A stretch of DNA of 31,813 nt from a virus, in IMG/VR virus record IMGVR_UViG_3300027749_000343, positions 1-31,813 of that record; one strand, given 5' to 3'. Both the position numbers and the translations under genes were made by a program. This document shows, one piece after another, positions 5,654-13,273 of this stretch. Numbering within the stretch: the first letter of the stretch is position 1; the number at the start of each line of letters is the position of its first letter. A model generated the notes under the pieces. It saw only the letters and a program-made list of their open reading frames with translations, searched no databases and was not told the DNA's origin.

Positions 5654-6142
5654 ATGCCAGCAATTAATCACGCAGATGAACCAGCATGGTTCAATGATCT
5701 GCAGCCAAATAGTCTTTTATCGACTAAAGAATTAACGACACTTTTTAAATTTAAAAGCCATACTGCAATTTCTACTGCGGTTATAAAAAATAATTTTCCA
5801 AAGCCAGACAGAAAATTTAAAGGAAGAATGTATTGGAATGTTGATACGATTAAAAAAGAAATAAAAAGAAGAACCCATGTTCATAGCAATCAAAAAAAAC
5901 TTATTCCAATATCCATGAATGATGTTGCTTCTATTAATGAGTTAATTTCTCGTTGTAGGGTATTTTCAGACTCTAAAGAGGTTGCTTCTGGTCTTGAAGA
6001 TTGTGGTGATATGTACGATAGATACTATATATGTGAAGCTAGAGATCATATTAATGGATCATGGCAATGGATGGTTCAGGCATACAAAGTATTAAGGCAC
6101 ATTCAAGCAAAATATGAGCAACCACCAAAGGAAGAAGCATGA
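5654..6142 (+). CDS. HTH DNA-binding protein (AlpA/MerR-like N-terminal domain)
   Basis: A 162-residue protein whose residues 21-72 resemble a winged HTH of the AlpA/excisionase type: LLSTKELTTLF, then FPKPDRKFKGRMYW and a final helix DTIKKEIKRR. The remaining part is helical without a known domain. It is the first gene after the strong promoter at 5605 and is divergent from the rusA-like gene. A transcriptional regulator of this intergenic region, or an excisionase-like architectural protein, is plausible. An AGGAG motif precedes the ATG. Its stop overlaps the next small ORF (ATGA). Confidence 0.7.
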   Translation: MPAINHADEPAWFNDLQPNSLLSTKELTTLFKFKSHTAISTAVIKNNFPKPDRKFKGRMYWNVDTIKKEIKRRTHVHSNQKKLIPISMNDVASINELISRCRVFSDSKEVASGLEDCGDMYDRYYICEARDHINGSWQWMVQAYKVLRHIQAKYEQPPKEEA

Positions 6143-6219
6143 TAACTATTATTTTGATGGCAATTTTTGTATTTTTATCTTTGTATTTAACGGTTAAGTT
6201 TTTGCAAGGTAAAGATTAA
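6139..6219 (+). CDS. Tiny membrane protein, 26 aa
   Basis: The ORF encodes MITIILMAIFVFLSLYLTVK followed by FLQGKD: a single transmembrane stretch with a short charged tail. The ATG overlaps the stop of the HTH gene (ATGA), and the TAA lies 2 nt before the next ATG, so it fills the gap exactly. This supports a real translated gene. No family is recognised. Confidence 0.55.
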   Translation: MITIILMAIFVFLSLYLTVKFLQGKD

Positions 6220-6221
6220 AA

Positions 6222-7076
6222 ATGAAAAAGGTATGTGTAGTTAACTTCTGGGACGGTGCGTTTGACGGGGACTTCTTTGAGTTCTTTTTTAGCGCAGCAT
6301 TTGATGGCATAAAGTATGTGCATAGCCCGCATGACGCTGACGTAATCATTAGCTCCGTCTTTGGTCATACAGAAACAAATCCCGCAAAAACAATTATGTA
6401 TATTGGCGAGAATGTACGTCCTAATTACATGGGATATAACTACTCCCTTTCATTTGATCACGATACTTATGGTGGACGTAACTTCCGTTTACCTTTATGG
6501 TGGTCACGCCTTGCATGGGACGGATTTACACAAAAGCCCCGCAAACAGAATTCCCACAATCATGGATACGAAGACCTTATATCCATTGATTCCCTAACAA
6601 ACGGGCGCACTCTTGATTTGAGCCAGAAGACTAAGTTCTGCGCCATGATTGCTGGGAACCCTGAAGGACTGCGAGTTAACTTGTACAACTCATTGAACAA
6701 GTACAAACCAATAGATGGCTATGGTCTGATGTTTGGTAACTCATTGCGCCAATCTAAGTTTGATATATTGCCTGAGTATAAGTTCTGCTTATGCCCTGAG
6801 AACTCGGTCTATGACGGCTATGTAACAGAGAAACTAATTGACGCTTACGCGGGCGGTACTGTGCCAATCTATAGTGGGGACTCATCGGTAGCTGAGGACT
6901 TTAACTACAACGCATTTTTAAATTATCAAGAAATTAGAAATATGGAACAGTTTGTAGAACACGTTTCTTTTTTTGACCGCAACACAGAAGCATACCGAGC
7001 TGTATATGAGCGGCCTTTGCTAGATGAAGCGCCAAGTCTTGATAACGCAATTGCTTTTGTAAGGAGTATTGTATGA
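6222..7076 (+). CDS. GT10 family (alpha-1,3/4-fucosyltransferase-like) glycosyltransferase
   Basis: A 284-residue protein with the GT10 donor-binding signature: KFCLCPENS (187-195) followed by DGYVTEKLIDAYAGGTVPIY (198-217), plus GENVRP (62-67) in the acceptor half. GT10 enzymes move a sugar, usually L-fucose from GDP-fucose, to a glycan by inversion. They are common in bacteria that decorate LPS and rare in phages. No signal peptide is seen, so it should be cytoplasmic. It opens a cassette with a radical SAM enzyme, an FkbM methyltransferase and two further glycosyltransferases. Substrate specificity cannot be read from the sequence. The stop overlaps the next ATG (ATGA). Confidence 0.9.
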   Translation: MKKVCVVNFWDGAFDGDFFEFFFSAAFDGIKYVHSPHDADVIISSVFGHTETNPAKTIMYIGENVRPNYMGYNYSLSFDHDTYGGRNFRLPLWWSRLAWDGFTQKPRKQNSHNHGYEDLISIDSLTNGRTLDLSQKTKFCAMIAGNPEGLRVNLYNSLNKYKPIDGYGLMFGNSLRQSKFDILPEYKFCLCPENSVYDGYVTEKLIDAYAGGTVPIYSGDSSVAEDFNYNAFLNYQEIRNMEQFVEHVSFFDRNTEAYRAVYERPLLDEAPSLDNAIAFVRSIV

Positions 7077-7372
7077 ACGTAAATGAAATAGCTGATTGGT
7101 TAGAGCAACAATCTAGCGTTAGTTGGTCAAACGATTTTGGTCAATTTTTAATTGATATAGCCACCATGCTACGCCAGCAACAAGCTGAAATAGAGGCGTT
7201 AAAACAAATCATTGACGCAAACAATCTAAGCCAAAACATTGGGCAGTTTGTAAAACCAAATTTAAAAATTGAGGAAGTCATGTTGGAGAATTGCACTTGC
7301 TACAAGTTAGGTTATAGCCAGTTAAATAATTATAGAAAGGTAAACAATGAAAATAATAACGAAGCTGCGTAA
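7073..7372 (+). CDS. Hypothetical protein, 99 aa
   Basis: The N-terminal half (MNVNEIADWLEQQSS ... IATMLRQQQAEIEALK) matches a pattern often seen in small phage proteins: a short helical domain followed by a coiled coil. No catalytic motif is seen. The C-terminal part has a CTC cysteine pair. It starts in an ATGA overlap with the GT10 gene and ends 26 bp into the next gene. Confidence 0.7.
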   Translation: MNVNEIADWLEQQSSVSWSNDFGQFLIDIATMLRQQQAEIEALKQIIDANNLSQNIGQFVKPNLKIEEVMLENCTCYKLGYSQLNNYRKVNNENNNEAA

Positions 7373-7559
7373 AGAAAGAAAAGACGGTTCAGCTATTTGC
7401 GAGCTTGATTTGGATAAAGAAGCCAAGGACTGGCTAATAGGTGAGGGGTTTGTATCCGTCTTAAGTAAAGCATTGGGTATGTCCGAGTCGTTTACGAAGA
7501 AGCAACCTAAAAGAATAAGAGAGTTATTAGAAGATTTTGATGTAGACGGGCGTTGCTAA
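7347..7559 (+). CDS. Hypothetical protein, 70 aa
   Basis: A small charged protein (starts MKIITKLRKERKDG, ends LEDFDVDGRC) with no recognised domain. An AGAAAGG ribosome-binding site lies before the ATG, inside the end of the previous gene. The stop overlaps the radical SAM start (TAATG). Its place just before that gene hints at co-expression only. Confidence 0.65.
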   Translation: MKIITKLRKERKDGSAICELDLDKEAKDWLIGEGFVSVLSKALGMSESFTKKQPKRIRELLEDFDVDGRC

Positions 7560-8428
7560 TGAAATCTAAGTACGGCATACAGCACCCACACTCGCCAGTA
7601 ATGGAGCTAACAACTATGGTTGGGTGTCCGCTTATGTGTTCATTTTGTCCGCAAGAAAACTTGCGCGATAACTATGGCGATAAGACCAAGTATTTACAGC
7701 CAGTAGATTTAACCCATGTTCTTGCCCAGCTACCAAAGAATACCCGCATAGATTTTTCAGGTATGTCCGAACCTTGGGCGAATCCTAAGTGTACCGATAT
7801 GCTGGAAGAAGTTTTATACATGGGATTTAATATAGCGATCTACACGACCCTGTACGGAATGACAAATGAAGACGCAATTAGGGTTAAGAAAGTGTTAGAA
7901 GACCACCCTAAGCAAGTTGAGGTAATTATGTTTCACCTACCCGATTCCAATGGCAACATGAAAGGCTGGAAATATTCAGACGAATGGGTAGAGTCGTTAA
8001 AGATAATGACTCAGCTTGATCTTCCTTGTGGCTTTGGTGCTATGACTATGGACGGTTCAGGTAAGGTTCACGTTGATCTTCAAGATATGATTGGCGATCT
8101 GCCCGGCTGGAAAGGCCATACACGGGCGGATAGCCTTAAGGTAGAGCAAGTAGGTGATCAGGCGTTAAGCGTTACTCCGCGTCATCAGTTCGCTTTAACC
8201 TGTGCCTCTACGCCATTCTATGACCGCAATGTTTTATTACCAAATGGAGACGTAGTTCTTTGCTGTATGGACTACAACTTAAAGCACGTTATAGGCAACC
8301 TATTAGAACAGACCTATGACGAGATATTTGCGGGTAAACCCTTACTTGATCTGATCGCTATGAACGAAAAGCCTGAGTTTAACAAGTGCAGTATATGTAA
8401 GTCGTGCGATAACGTGAGAAGAATATGA
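7559..8428 (+). CDS. Radical SAM enzyme with C-terminal SPASM-like cysteines
   Basis: A 289-residue protein with the canonical CxxxCxxC (Cys23, 27, 30) that holds the radical-SAM [4Fe-4S] cluster, followed by the GGE-like motif FSGMSEPWANP. The C-terminal region has a CAS...LPNGDVVLCC...CSICKSC pattern, like the auxiliary-cluster (SPASM/Twitch) region. Such enzymes generate a 5'-deoxyadenosyl radical to modify peptides, sugars or other substrates. An in-frame TTG lies two codons upstream, but the ATG at 7559, overlapping the preceding stop as TAATG, is the likelier start. Its neighbours are glycosyltransferases and an FkbM methyltransferase, so a sugar substrate or a glycosylated peptide is a reasonable guess. 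The stop overlaps the next start (ATGA). Confidence 0.88.
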   Translation: MKSKYGIQHPHSPVMELTTMVGCPLMCSFCPQENLRDNYGDKTKYLQPVDLTHVLAQLPKNTRIDFSGMSEPWANPKCTDMLEEVLYMGFNIAIYTTLYGMTNEDAIRVKKVLEDHPKQVEVIMFHLPDSNGNMKGWKYSDEWVESLKIMTQLDLPCGFGAMTMDGSGKVHVDLQDMIGDLPGWKGHTRADSLKVEQVGDQALSVTPRHQFALTCASTPFYDRNVLLPNGDVVLCCMDYNLKHVIGNLLEQTYDEIFAGKPLLDLIAMNEKPEFNKCSICKSCDNVRRI

Positions 8429-9150
8429 TTGATCAACTAAAAGAATTAGTTAAGGCATTGCGCCCCGTAAAGACTAAGTTTGAGCTTATACGGATAGGCG
8501 GGGATAACGATGGCGGTTATCTTATTCCCGATGATTTAGAGTGTATATCCTGTTGTTTTTCACCCGGTGTTGCTGATACGGCTAGCTTTGAAGTTGGCCT
8601 TTGTAAACGCGGTATTGGTTCACACCTTGCTGATGGATCGGTAGACAGTGCGCCCAAAGGATTTACCCCGTTATCGTTTACTAAGAAGTATCTAGATGGC
8701 TACAACGATGAAAACAATATGACCTTAACCGCATGGATGCATGGGCAATTGGCTATTCTTGGCGATTACATTTTGCAAATGGATATTGAAGGCGGCGAAT
8801 ATACGACCATTCTAACTACTGATCGCAACACATTAAACAGATTTAGGATTATCTGCATTGAAATACACGACACTGATGCGTGGTTTAATCCGATTGCTTG
8901 GAACACCGTATGTACGTTTTTTGCCAAGCTAACACAAGATTTTTATGTAGTACATAACCACCCTAACAATAACTGTGGGAATGTGGATGCTGGTGGATTT
9001 ATTTTGCCACGGGTATTTGAATTAACTTTATTGCGTAAGGATAGAAGTGAAGCATTAGGATTTGTAGAAGTTTTACCTCACCCATTAGATGCACCGAATG
9101 TAACCGATAAACCTGTATTAGAACTACCAAAGGAATGGTATGGAAACTAG
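8425..9150 (+). CDS. FkbM-family SAM-dependent methyltransferase
   Basis: A 241-residue protein with a class I methyltransferase pattern of the FkbM type: an SAM-binding loop FSPGVADTASFE (45-56), an acidic residue after strand 2 (LAD, 68-70) and the conserved LQMDIEGGEY (117-126). FkbM enzymes usually O-methylate sugars or polyketides. In phage and LPS loci they sit with glycosyltransferases, as here. The start overlaps the radical SAM stop, so the two are likely translated together. The methylated sugar position cannot be inferred. Confidence 0.85.
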   Translation: MIDQLKELVKALRPVKTKFELIRIGGDNDGGYLIPDDLECISCCFSPGVADTASFEVGLCKRGIGSHLADGSVDSAPKGFTPLSFTKKYLDGYNDENNMTLTAWMHGQLAILGDYILQMDIEGGEYTTILTTDRNTLNRFRIICIEIHDTDAWFNPIAWNTVCTFFAKLTQDFYVVHNHPNNNCGNVDAGGFILPRVFELTLLRKDRSEALGFVEVLPHPLDAPNVTDKPVLELPKEWYGN

Positions 9151-9301
9151 AGACGAATTTGCTAAATCAATTATGGCTGGCATTATTGCGGCTGATTGGA
9201 AGTTTGATTTAACTGAAAAGAAGTGGGACGAGATTGCCGCTAAACGTGCTTATGAGCTAGCAGATGCGATGATTAAAGAACGAGAGATTAATAATGTATA
9301 A
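9140..9301 (+). CDS. Hypothetical protein, 53 aa
   Basis: A small charged, helical ORF (METRDEFAKSIMAG..., ending KEREINNV) with no domain I recognise. It starts 11 bp inside the end of the FkbM gene, and its last codons overlap the next ORF by 8 bp. A GGAATGG sits just before the ATG as a weak ribosome-binding site. The continuous chain of overlaps supports it. Confidence 0.6.
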   Translation: METRDEFAKSIMAGIIAADWKFDLTEKKWDEIAAKRAYELADAMIKEREINNV

Positions 9302-9464
9302 GAACATTGGTCTTGGCATACTTTTTATTGCTTTGATTCTAGCGTTTAGTATGCGTAGCAACAACTGCCAAAAGGTAACTGTAGAACCGTATAAACAGAA
9401 CCAAATGGTTGACGGCTGTGTAATGCAGAAATCAGGCAGCGTATGGATTAGGACTTGCGGATAA
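9294..9464 (+). CDS. Small membrane-anchored protein with three cysteines, 56 aa
   Basis: The N-terminus is a clear membrane segment (NIGLGILFIALILAF, residues 4-18) followed by a polar tail with Cys25, Cys42 and Cys55. The membrane anchor would place the tail in the periplasm or outside, where disulfides could form. No lipobox is evident. It overlaps the previous ORF by 8 bp. No family is recognised; an accessory membrane or superinfection role is conceivable but not shown. Confidence 0.6.
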   Translation: MYKNIGLGILFIALILAFSMRSNNCQKVTVEPYKQNQMVDGCVMQKSGSVWIRTCG

Positions 9465-9470
9465 ATAAAA

Positions 9471-9635
9471 ATGCAATTAACTAAAGAATATTTAAACATG
9501 AGTCAAGACGAAGTTGCCGAGGTGTTAAACATTAACCGCAAAGCAGTTTTGGACGCAGAACGATCTGGCATTGAAAAAATCCGCAAGGCGCTTGAAGAAC
9601 GCGGCATTGACATTAAGATGTTGCTAGGAGATTAA
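9471..9635 (+). CDS. Stand-alone HTH protein resembling sigma70 region 4, 54 aa
   Basis: Residues 10-46 (MSQDEVAEVLNINRKAV, then DAERSGIEKIRKALEERG) follow the layout of sigma70 region 4: helix, turn, recognition helix, then a basic Lys/Arg-rich helix. The rest of a sigma factor is absent, so this is a lone region-4-like domain. Such small proteins could bind -35 DNA or the RNA polymerase beta flap; that is inference. The stop abuts the next ATG (TAAATG). Confidence 0.65.
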   Translation: MQLTKEYLNMSQDEVAEVLNINRKAVLDAERSGIEKIRKALEERGIDIKMLLGD

Positions 9636-10337
9636 ATGAGAGTTATGGTAATCACCCCCACTACTGGGAAAAGTACGGTTAATAAAGCGATTGAAAGTGT
9701 TGTTAATCAGACGATAGAGACCGAGCATTTAATTGTGGTAGATGGTGCAAAGGCTCAAGACAATTTAACCATTAACAACATTCAAGTACCGCCTAATTGG
9801 AATGGAAATATGATGCCGCTTTATGAAAACGTAGGCGGTAACGGTTGGTATGGTCACCGAGTTTATGCTGCTATGCCACTAATGGTAAACGCTGATTACA
9901 TTCTGTTCTTAGATGAAGATAATTGGTTTGAGCCTAATCATGTAGAAACAATGATTAATAAGATTAAAAGTAAAAACTTAATGTGGGCGTACAGCTTGAG
10001 GAGAATATGTGATGAATCAGGACAATATGTTTGTGACGATGATTGCGAATCACTTGGTCGCTGTCCGACGTTTTACGATAGTACTCTCAATTTTGTTGAT
10101 ACTAATTGTTATTGCTTTCGCCGCGAATTCTTGGTTACTGTGGCGCACAATTTTTATGGGCAATGGGGCGCAGACCGTCCTTTCTATAAAGCTGCCAGCA
10201 CAGCCTTGCCTGCCTTCGGATGCACAGGAGAGGCTACGGTTAATTACCGAGCGCCCGAAAGATTATTTAAGATGTTTGCAGAAGGAAACAAATTAATGAA
10301 AGATGCATACAAAGTCTTGCCTTGGAGAATGAAATGA
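9636..10337 (+). CDS. GT-A fold (GT2-like) glycosyltransferase
   Basis: A 233-residue protein starting with the typical GT2 strand MRVMVITPTTGK and a VVNQT segment, with the metal/nucleotide-sugar motif as DEDN (93-96) after YILFL. The family transfers a sugar from a nucleotide donor, here in the cytoplasm. Five cysteines cluster at about 127-158, which is unusual and may bind metal. It belongs to the glycan cassette with the GT10, radical SAM and FkbM genes. A TAGGAG ribosome-binding site lies 7 nt before the ATG. Donor and acceptor are unknown. Confidence 0.85.
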   Translation: MRVMVITPTTGKSTVNKAIESVVNQTIETEHLIVVDGAKAQDNLTINNIQVPPNWNGNMMPLYENVGGNGWYGHRVYAAMPLMVNADYILFLDEDNWFEPNHVETMINKIKSKNLMWAYSLRRICDESGQYVCDDDCESLGRCPTFYDSTLNFVDTNCYCFRREFLVTVAHNFYGQWGADRPFYKAASTALPAFGCTGEATVNYRAPERLFKMFAEGNKLMKDAYKVLPWRMK

Positions 10338-10549
10338 TCTGGGAAATAGCTTGTAAGATTGACGAGTTAAACAACAGAATATCTAACGCCGCAGACGCTC
10401 TTGAGCTTATTGCTGATGATATAACTAGCCAACCGCATAGCGGGGCATTGTGGTTAGTGCGGGATGTACTAAATGAAACAAACAAGGCCATTGAGTTATT
10501 GGTTAGTGATTTAATGCATGAAGATAAACCTAAAGGAAAAAAGAAATGA
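10334..10549 (+). CDS. Hypothetical protein, 71 aa
   Basis: A helical acidic protein (MIWEIACKIDELNNRIS..., ending KPKGKKK) with no recognised domain. The ATG at 10334 overlaps the preceding stop (ATGA) and has a GGAG about 7 nt upstream; it is preferred to an in-frame TTG 12 nt further up. The stop overlaps the next glycosyltransferase start by 4 bp. Confidence 0.65.
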   Translation: MIWEIACKIDELNNRISNAADALELIADDITSQPHSGALWLVRDVLNETNKAIELLVSDLMHEDKPKGKKK

Positions 10550-11343
10550 GCTTTAAGAAGAACAAATTAGCACCAATGATTCAAGTACAAAAGCCACCAA
10601 AACAGACTAAGCTATTTGTAGCCACGCCTATGTATGGCGGTATGTGTACAGGCATGTATTCGTCAGCGATTATGCAGATGGTAGGCGTATGTGGACAGGC
10701 CGGTATCCAGATGTACTACTCTTTTATGATGAACGAGTCCTTGATTACCCGCGCCAGAAACTCGATGGCTTATGACTTTATGGAAACGGATGCCACCCAC
10801 CTTATGTTTATTGACGCGGATATTGCTTTTAACCCAGCCGATATTCCTCGTATGGTTGCGGCAGACAAAGACATTATTTGTGGCCTTTACCCAAAGAAAG
10901 AAATTAACTGGCTGCAAGTAACTGAGGCCGTTAAAGCCGGTGTACCAGCAGAACAATTACACCTTCATACTGGGGCATTTGTACTTAATTTAGCACATGG
11001 AGAAACCCAAACAACAGGTAATGTTAATGAACCTATTGAGATTGCCAACGGCGGAACTGGCTTCATGCTAATTAAACGCAAAGTTTTTGAAACGCTAAAC
11101 GATAAAGTACCTAGCTATACCAACGATATGTACCACGCAGTTGATGTAGTCCGTAAGGTTAAAATTATCAAGGAGTTCTTTGCTACTAGCATTGACGAGG
11201 AATCTAACCGTTTATTGTCTGAGGATTATCACTTTTGCAAGATTTCAAGGATGGCTGGATTTAAGGTTTTCTGTGCGCCTTGGGCTAACTTTAGTCATAC
11301 AGGCTCTTACAACTTTAGCGGAACTTTACCGAGGTCTGTATGA
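10546..11343 (+). CDS. GT-A fold glycosyltransferase (DAD motif)
   Basis: A 265-residue protein with the GT-A start KLFVATPMYGGMCTGMY (22-38), a conserved RARNSMAYDFM segment and the DxD motif as IDADIAF (89-95), followed by PADI and the ANGGTGFMLIKRKVFE segment. This type of glycosyltransferase is common in phages of aquatic bacteria, where it may modify virion proteins, DNA or host sugars. It is the last member of the cassette. The start overlaps the previous stop and its own stop overlaps the next ATG. Confidence 0.85.
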   Translation: MSFKKNKLAPMIQVQKPPKQTKLFVATPMYGGMCTGMYSSAIMQMVGVCGQAGIQMYYSFMMNESLITRARNSMAYDFMETDATHLMFIDADIAFNPADIPRMVAADKDIICGLYPKKEINWLQVTEAVKAGVPAEQLHLHTGAFVLNLAHGETQTTGNVNEPIEIANGGTGFMLIKRKVFETLNDKVPSYTNDMYHAVDVVRKVKIIKEFFATSIDEESNRLLSEDYHFCKISRMAGFKVFCAPWANFSHTGSYNFSGTLPRSV

Positions 11344-11486
11344 GCGGCTGGTTAATAATCTTAACTGGCCTTATATACGCTTGGATAGCGGTGGAGCAAG
11401 GTCTTAAAGGGAACATACCCATGTTGATCTGTTACATCTGCTATGCGGGCGCTAACGTAGGTTTATGGATGATGGCAACTAAGTGA
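11340..11486 (+). CDS. Small two-segment membrane protein, 48 aa
   Basis: The protein has two hydrophobic stretches (SGWLIILTGLIYAWIAV and MLICYICYAGANVGLWMMA) separated by a short charged loop EQGLKGNIP: a hairpin membrane protein. It begins in an ATGA overlap with the glycosyltransferase. It resembles small inner-membrane proteins seen in many metagenomic phages, without known function. A holin is possible by size, but no endolysin gene lies next to it. Confidence 0.65.
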   Translation: MSGWLIILTGLIYAWIAVEQGLKGNIPMLICYICYAGANVGLWMMATK

Positions 11487-11493
11487 GTAAATT

Positions 11494-11793
11494 ATGAGGA
11501 AAATATTAATAGCTGTATGTTTATACAGTGGTATCGCATCGGCACAAGTAACAAACTGGGATAACAGTCCTATGAACTTTAAAAATTCAGATATGAATTG
11601 GAATAATAGTTCTGCCAATTGGGATAACAGCCCGCTAAACTTTAAAAATAGCGACATGAATTTTAATCAGCGTAATGGGGTTTACGATAATAGCGGAACC
11701 TACAAAGGTTATGAAACAATCAGTCCTGGTGGCGCAAGAAATTATTATGACGGCGATGGAACTAGACAAGGATATACCCCATATGGAAGATAA
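11494..11793 (+). CDS. Exported protein with N-[WF]-x-N-S heptad repeats, 99 aa
   Basis: The N-terminus is a signal peptide (MRKILIAVCLYSGIASAQ, likely cut after ASA). Residues 21-55 are five 7-residue units of the form N-[WF]-x-N-S-x-x, with units 1-2 (NWDNSPM, NFKNSDM) almost repeated as units 4-5. A glycine/tyrosine-rich tail follows (YKGYETISPGGARNYYDG). The regular aromatic/Asn/Ser pattern suggests a stacked beta or turn structure, as in solenoid or adhesin-like repeats. No family is recognised. It follows the 48-aa membrane protein by 7 nt. An exported phage protein could act at the cell envelope, for example in exclusion or lysis; that is speculative. Confidence 0.7.
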   Translation: MRKILIAVCLYSGIASAQVTNWDNSPMNFKNSDMNWNNSSANWDNSPLNFKNSDMNFNQRNGVYDNSGTYKGYETISPGGARNYYDGDGTRQGYTPYGR

Positions 11794-11794
11794 G

Positions 11795-11959
11795 ATGATT
11801 GATTATTCAGAGAAGTTGTTAAACATTAATAGGTCAATGCGGTGCGTTCAGGAACTGTTGCTTAATAGGAATGGCAAAGAAGCAGTTGATAAGCTTGATG
11901 ATGTAATTATTGATGCAATTTCCATGAAAGCTTGGATTAAATACAATGACAAGAATTGA
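11795..11959 (+). CDS. Hypothetical protein, 54 aa
   Basis: A small helical protein (MIDYSEKLLNINRSMRC..., ending AWIKYNDKN) with no recognised domain. The ATG at 11795 has GGAAG 5 nt upstream and directly follows the stop of the exported protein. An in-frame ATG at 11783 has no ribosome-binding site. The next gene starts 6 nt downstream. Confidence 0.6.
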   Translation: MIDYSEKLLNINRSMRCVQELLLNRNGKEAVDKLDDVIIDAISMKAWIKYNDKN

Positions 11960-11965
11960 TTTGAT

Positions 11966-12841
11966 ATGATAGTTACCAATAAACATGGTATGCCAGAGAC
12001 TTTGGTAAACCTAGCAAGGCGTGATAAATACACCAAAGGTAAAGCTCATTTATCAGCAACAGAAATGCTTAATAGCCCACGTATTGTTCAGTTGCGCAAA
12101 AAGTATGACGACCAAGTTGAGGTTGATGTAACCGATTTAATCCCATCAATGTGGGGTACCGCAATGCATTACATGGTCGAGCAAGGTAAAGCAGACAATC
12201 ATATTATTGAGCAGCGTCTTCATGCGGAAATTGATGGCTGGCATATTTCAGGCGCAATTGATCTGCAAACAGTTACACCAGATGGCATTGAGATTAGCGA
12301 TTGGAAGAATGTAGGTGTTTGGGCTGTGATGAATGAAAAGGTTGAGTGGGAACAGCAACTTAATATTTATGCATGGTTGGTTGAGGAAGTAGCTAAAAAA
12401 CCAGTAACAAAGCTTTCTATTGTTGCCATTGTTAATAATTGGAACAAGCGAGATGCAAAATCTAAAGAGGGATATCCACCAGCCAGAGGCATTGTTTTAG
12501 ATATAAAGCTCTGGCCGTTTGAGGAAAGACTTAAGTTTATTCGTGGTCGTATTCATGCTCATTCGGAGGGTCAGTTTTCTACAGATGCTGGAGAGGAGCT
12601 GCCATTGTGTACTCCGGTTGATATGTGGGAAAAGCCAACAAGTTATGCAGTAAAAAAAGAGGGTGGAGCAAGAGCAAAATCGGTTCATGCGGATTTACAA
12701 GAAGCCGAAGAAGCATTATTAAAAGCAGGAACTGGATATGCATTAGAAATAAGGCAGGGCGAGCGCACACGTTGTGATGAGTATTGTTCTGTCAATAAAT
12801 GGTGTGATCAGTATCAAAGTTATTTAAAAAGGGATAAATAA
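11966..12841 (+). CDS. PD-(D/E)XK nuclease, RecB/Cas4-like exonuclease
   Basis: A 291-residue nuclease of the RecB/Cas4 type. The core residues are visible: His68 in GTAMHYMVE, Asp99 in SGAIDL, then ISDWKN with Asp112 and Lys114, and the motif after it, EWEQQLNIYAW (128-138). Near the C-terminus, CDEYCSVNKWC with an upstream Cys in PLCTP could hold an iron-sulfur cluster, as in Cas4/AddB. The likely role is resection of double-stranded ends to give single strands for the annealing protein at 13486. It heads a recombination module with the DUF3310 protein, the Sak3-like protein and the SSB candidate. Confidence 0.85.
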   Translation: MIVTNKHGMPETLVNLARRDKYTKGKAHLSATEMLNSPRIVQLRKKYDDQVEVDVTDLIPSMWGTAMHYMVEQGKADNHIIEQRLHAEIDGWHISGAIDLQTVTPDGIEISDWKNVGVWAVMNEKVEWEQQLNIYAWLVEEVAKKPVTKLSIVAIVNNWNKRDAKSKEGYPPARGIVLDIKLWPFEERLKFIRGRIHAHSEGQFSTDAGEELPLCTPVDMWEKPTSYAVKKEGGARAKSVHADLQEAEEALLKAGTGYALEIRQGERTRCDEYCSVNKWCDQYQSYLKRDK

Positions 12842-12842
12842 T

Positions 12843-13046
12843 ATGAGCAATTACATGGAAACAATCATGTTGGCGTTGGAAAAAGGCACAATTAAAGGTG
12901 GTCTATTAATGCCACAGGTTGCACACGACAGTTGGTGCAAAATTAACAAGGGCAAGGAATGCAATTGTCATCCAGAAATTTCTGTTGAAACTGATGATGG
13001 ATTGATTTTTTTAAATGATAACGGCAGTATTAAAAATAAAATTTAG
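12843..13046 (+). CDS. Small Cys/His-containing protein, 67 aa
   Basis: The centre carries VAHDSWCKINKGKECNCHPEI, a His-Cys-Cys-Cys-His set that may bind zinc and is common in small phage proteins of unknown role. It starts one nt after the nuclease stop. No catalytic domain is seen. Confidence 0.65.
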   Translation: MSNYMETIMLALEKGTIKGGLLMPQVAHDSWCKINKGKECNCHPEISVETDDGLIFLNDNGSIKNKI

Positions 13047-13054
13047 GAGGAAAT

Positions 13055-13273
13055 ATGTTTAATAAAGTATACAAATATCTTAAAAAAGAACTTTGGGGTG
13101 GCGAAAAAGATTGGCAACCAGCAAAAGAAACCATTTATTATGGGCTTATGACTGACGAGGAGATAGCAGATATGCGCAAGCGTAATGAGGCTGCTATGGC
13201 TAAAGCTAAGAAAAGCCTAGGTAAGAAATGGTTATTGCACCCAGCTAACAAGGTAGTAAAAAATGACGGCTAA
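13055..13273 (+). CDS. Hypothetical protein, 72 aa
   Basis: A basic, helical protein (MFNKVYKYLKKELWGG..., ending NKVVKNDG) with no recognised domain. A TAGGAGG ribosome-binding site sits 5 nt before the ATG. It overlaps the DUF3310 gene by 11 bp. Confidence 0.65.
   Translation: MFNKVYKYLKKELWGGEKDWQPAKETIYYGLMTDEEIADMRKRNEAAMAKAKKSLGKKWLLHPANKVVKNDG

Noticed and set aside
11340-11486. Holin assignment for the 48-aa membrane protein
   Set aside because: Size and two hydrophobic segments fit, but no endolysin or spanin gene lies next to it, and similar proteins occur outside lysis clusters.
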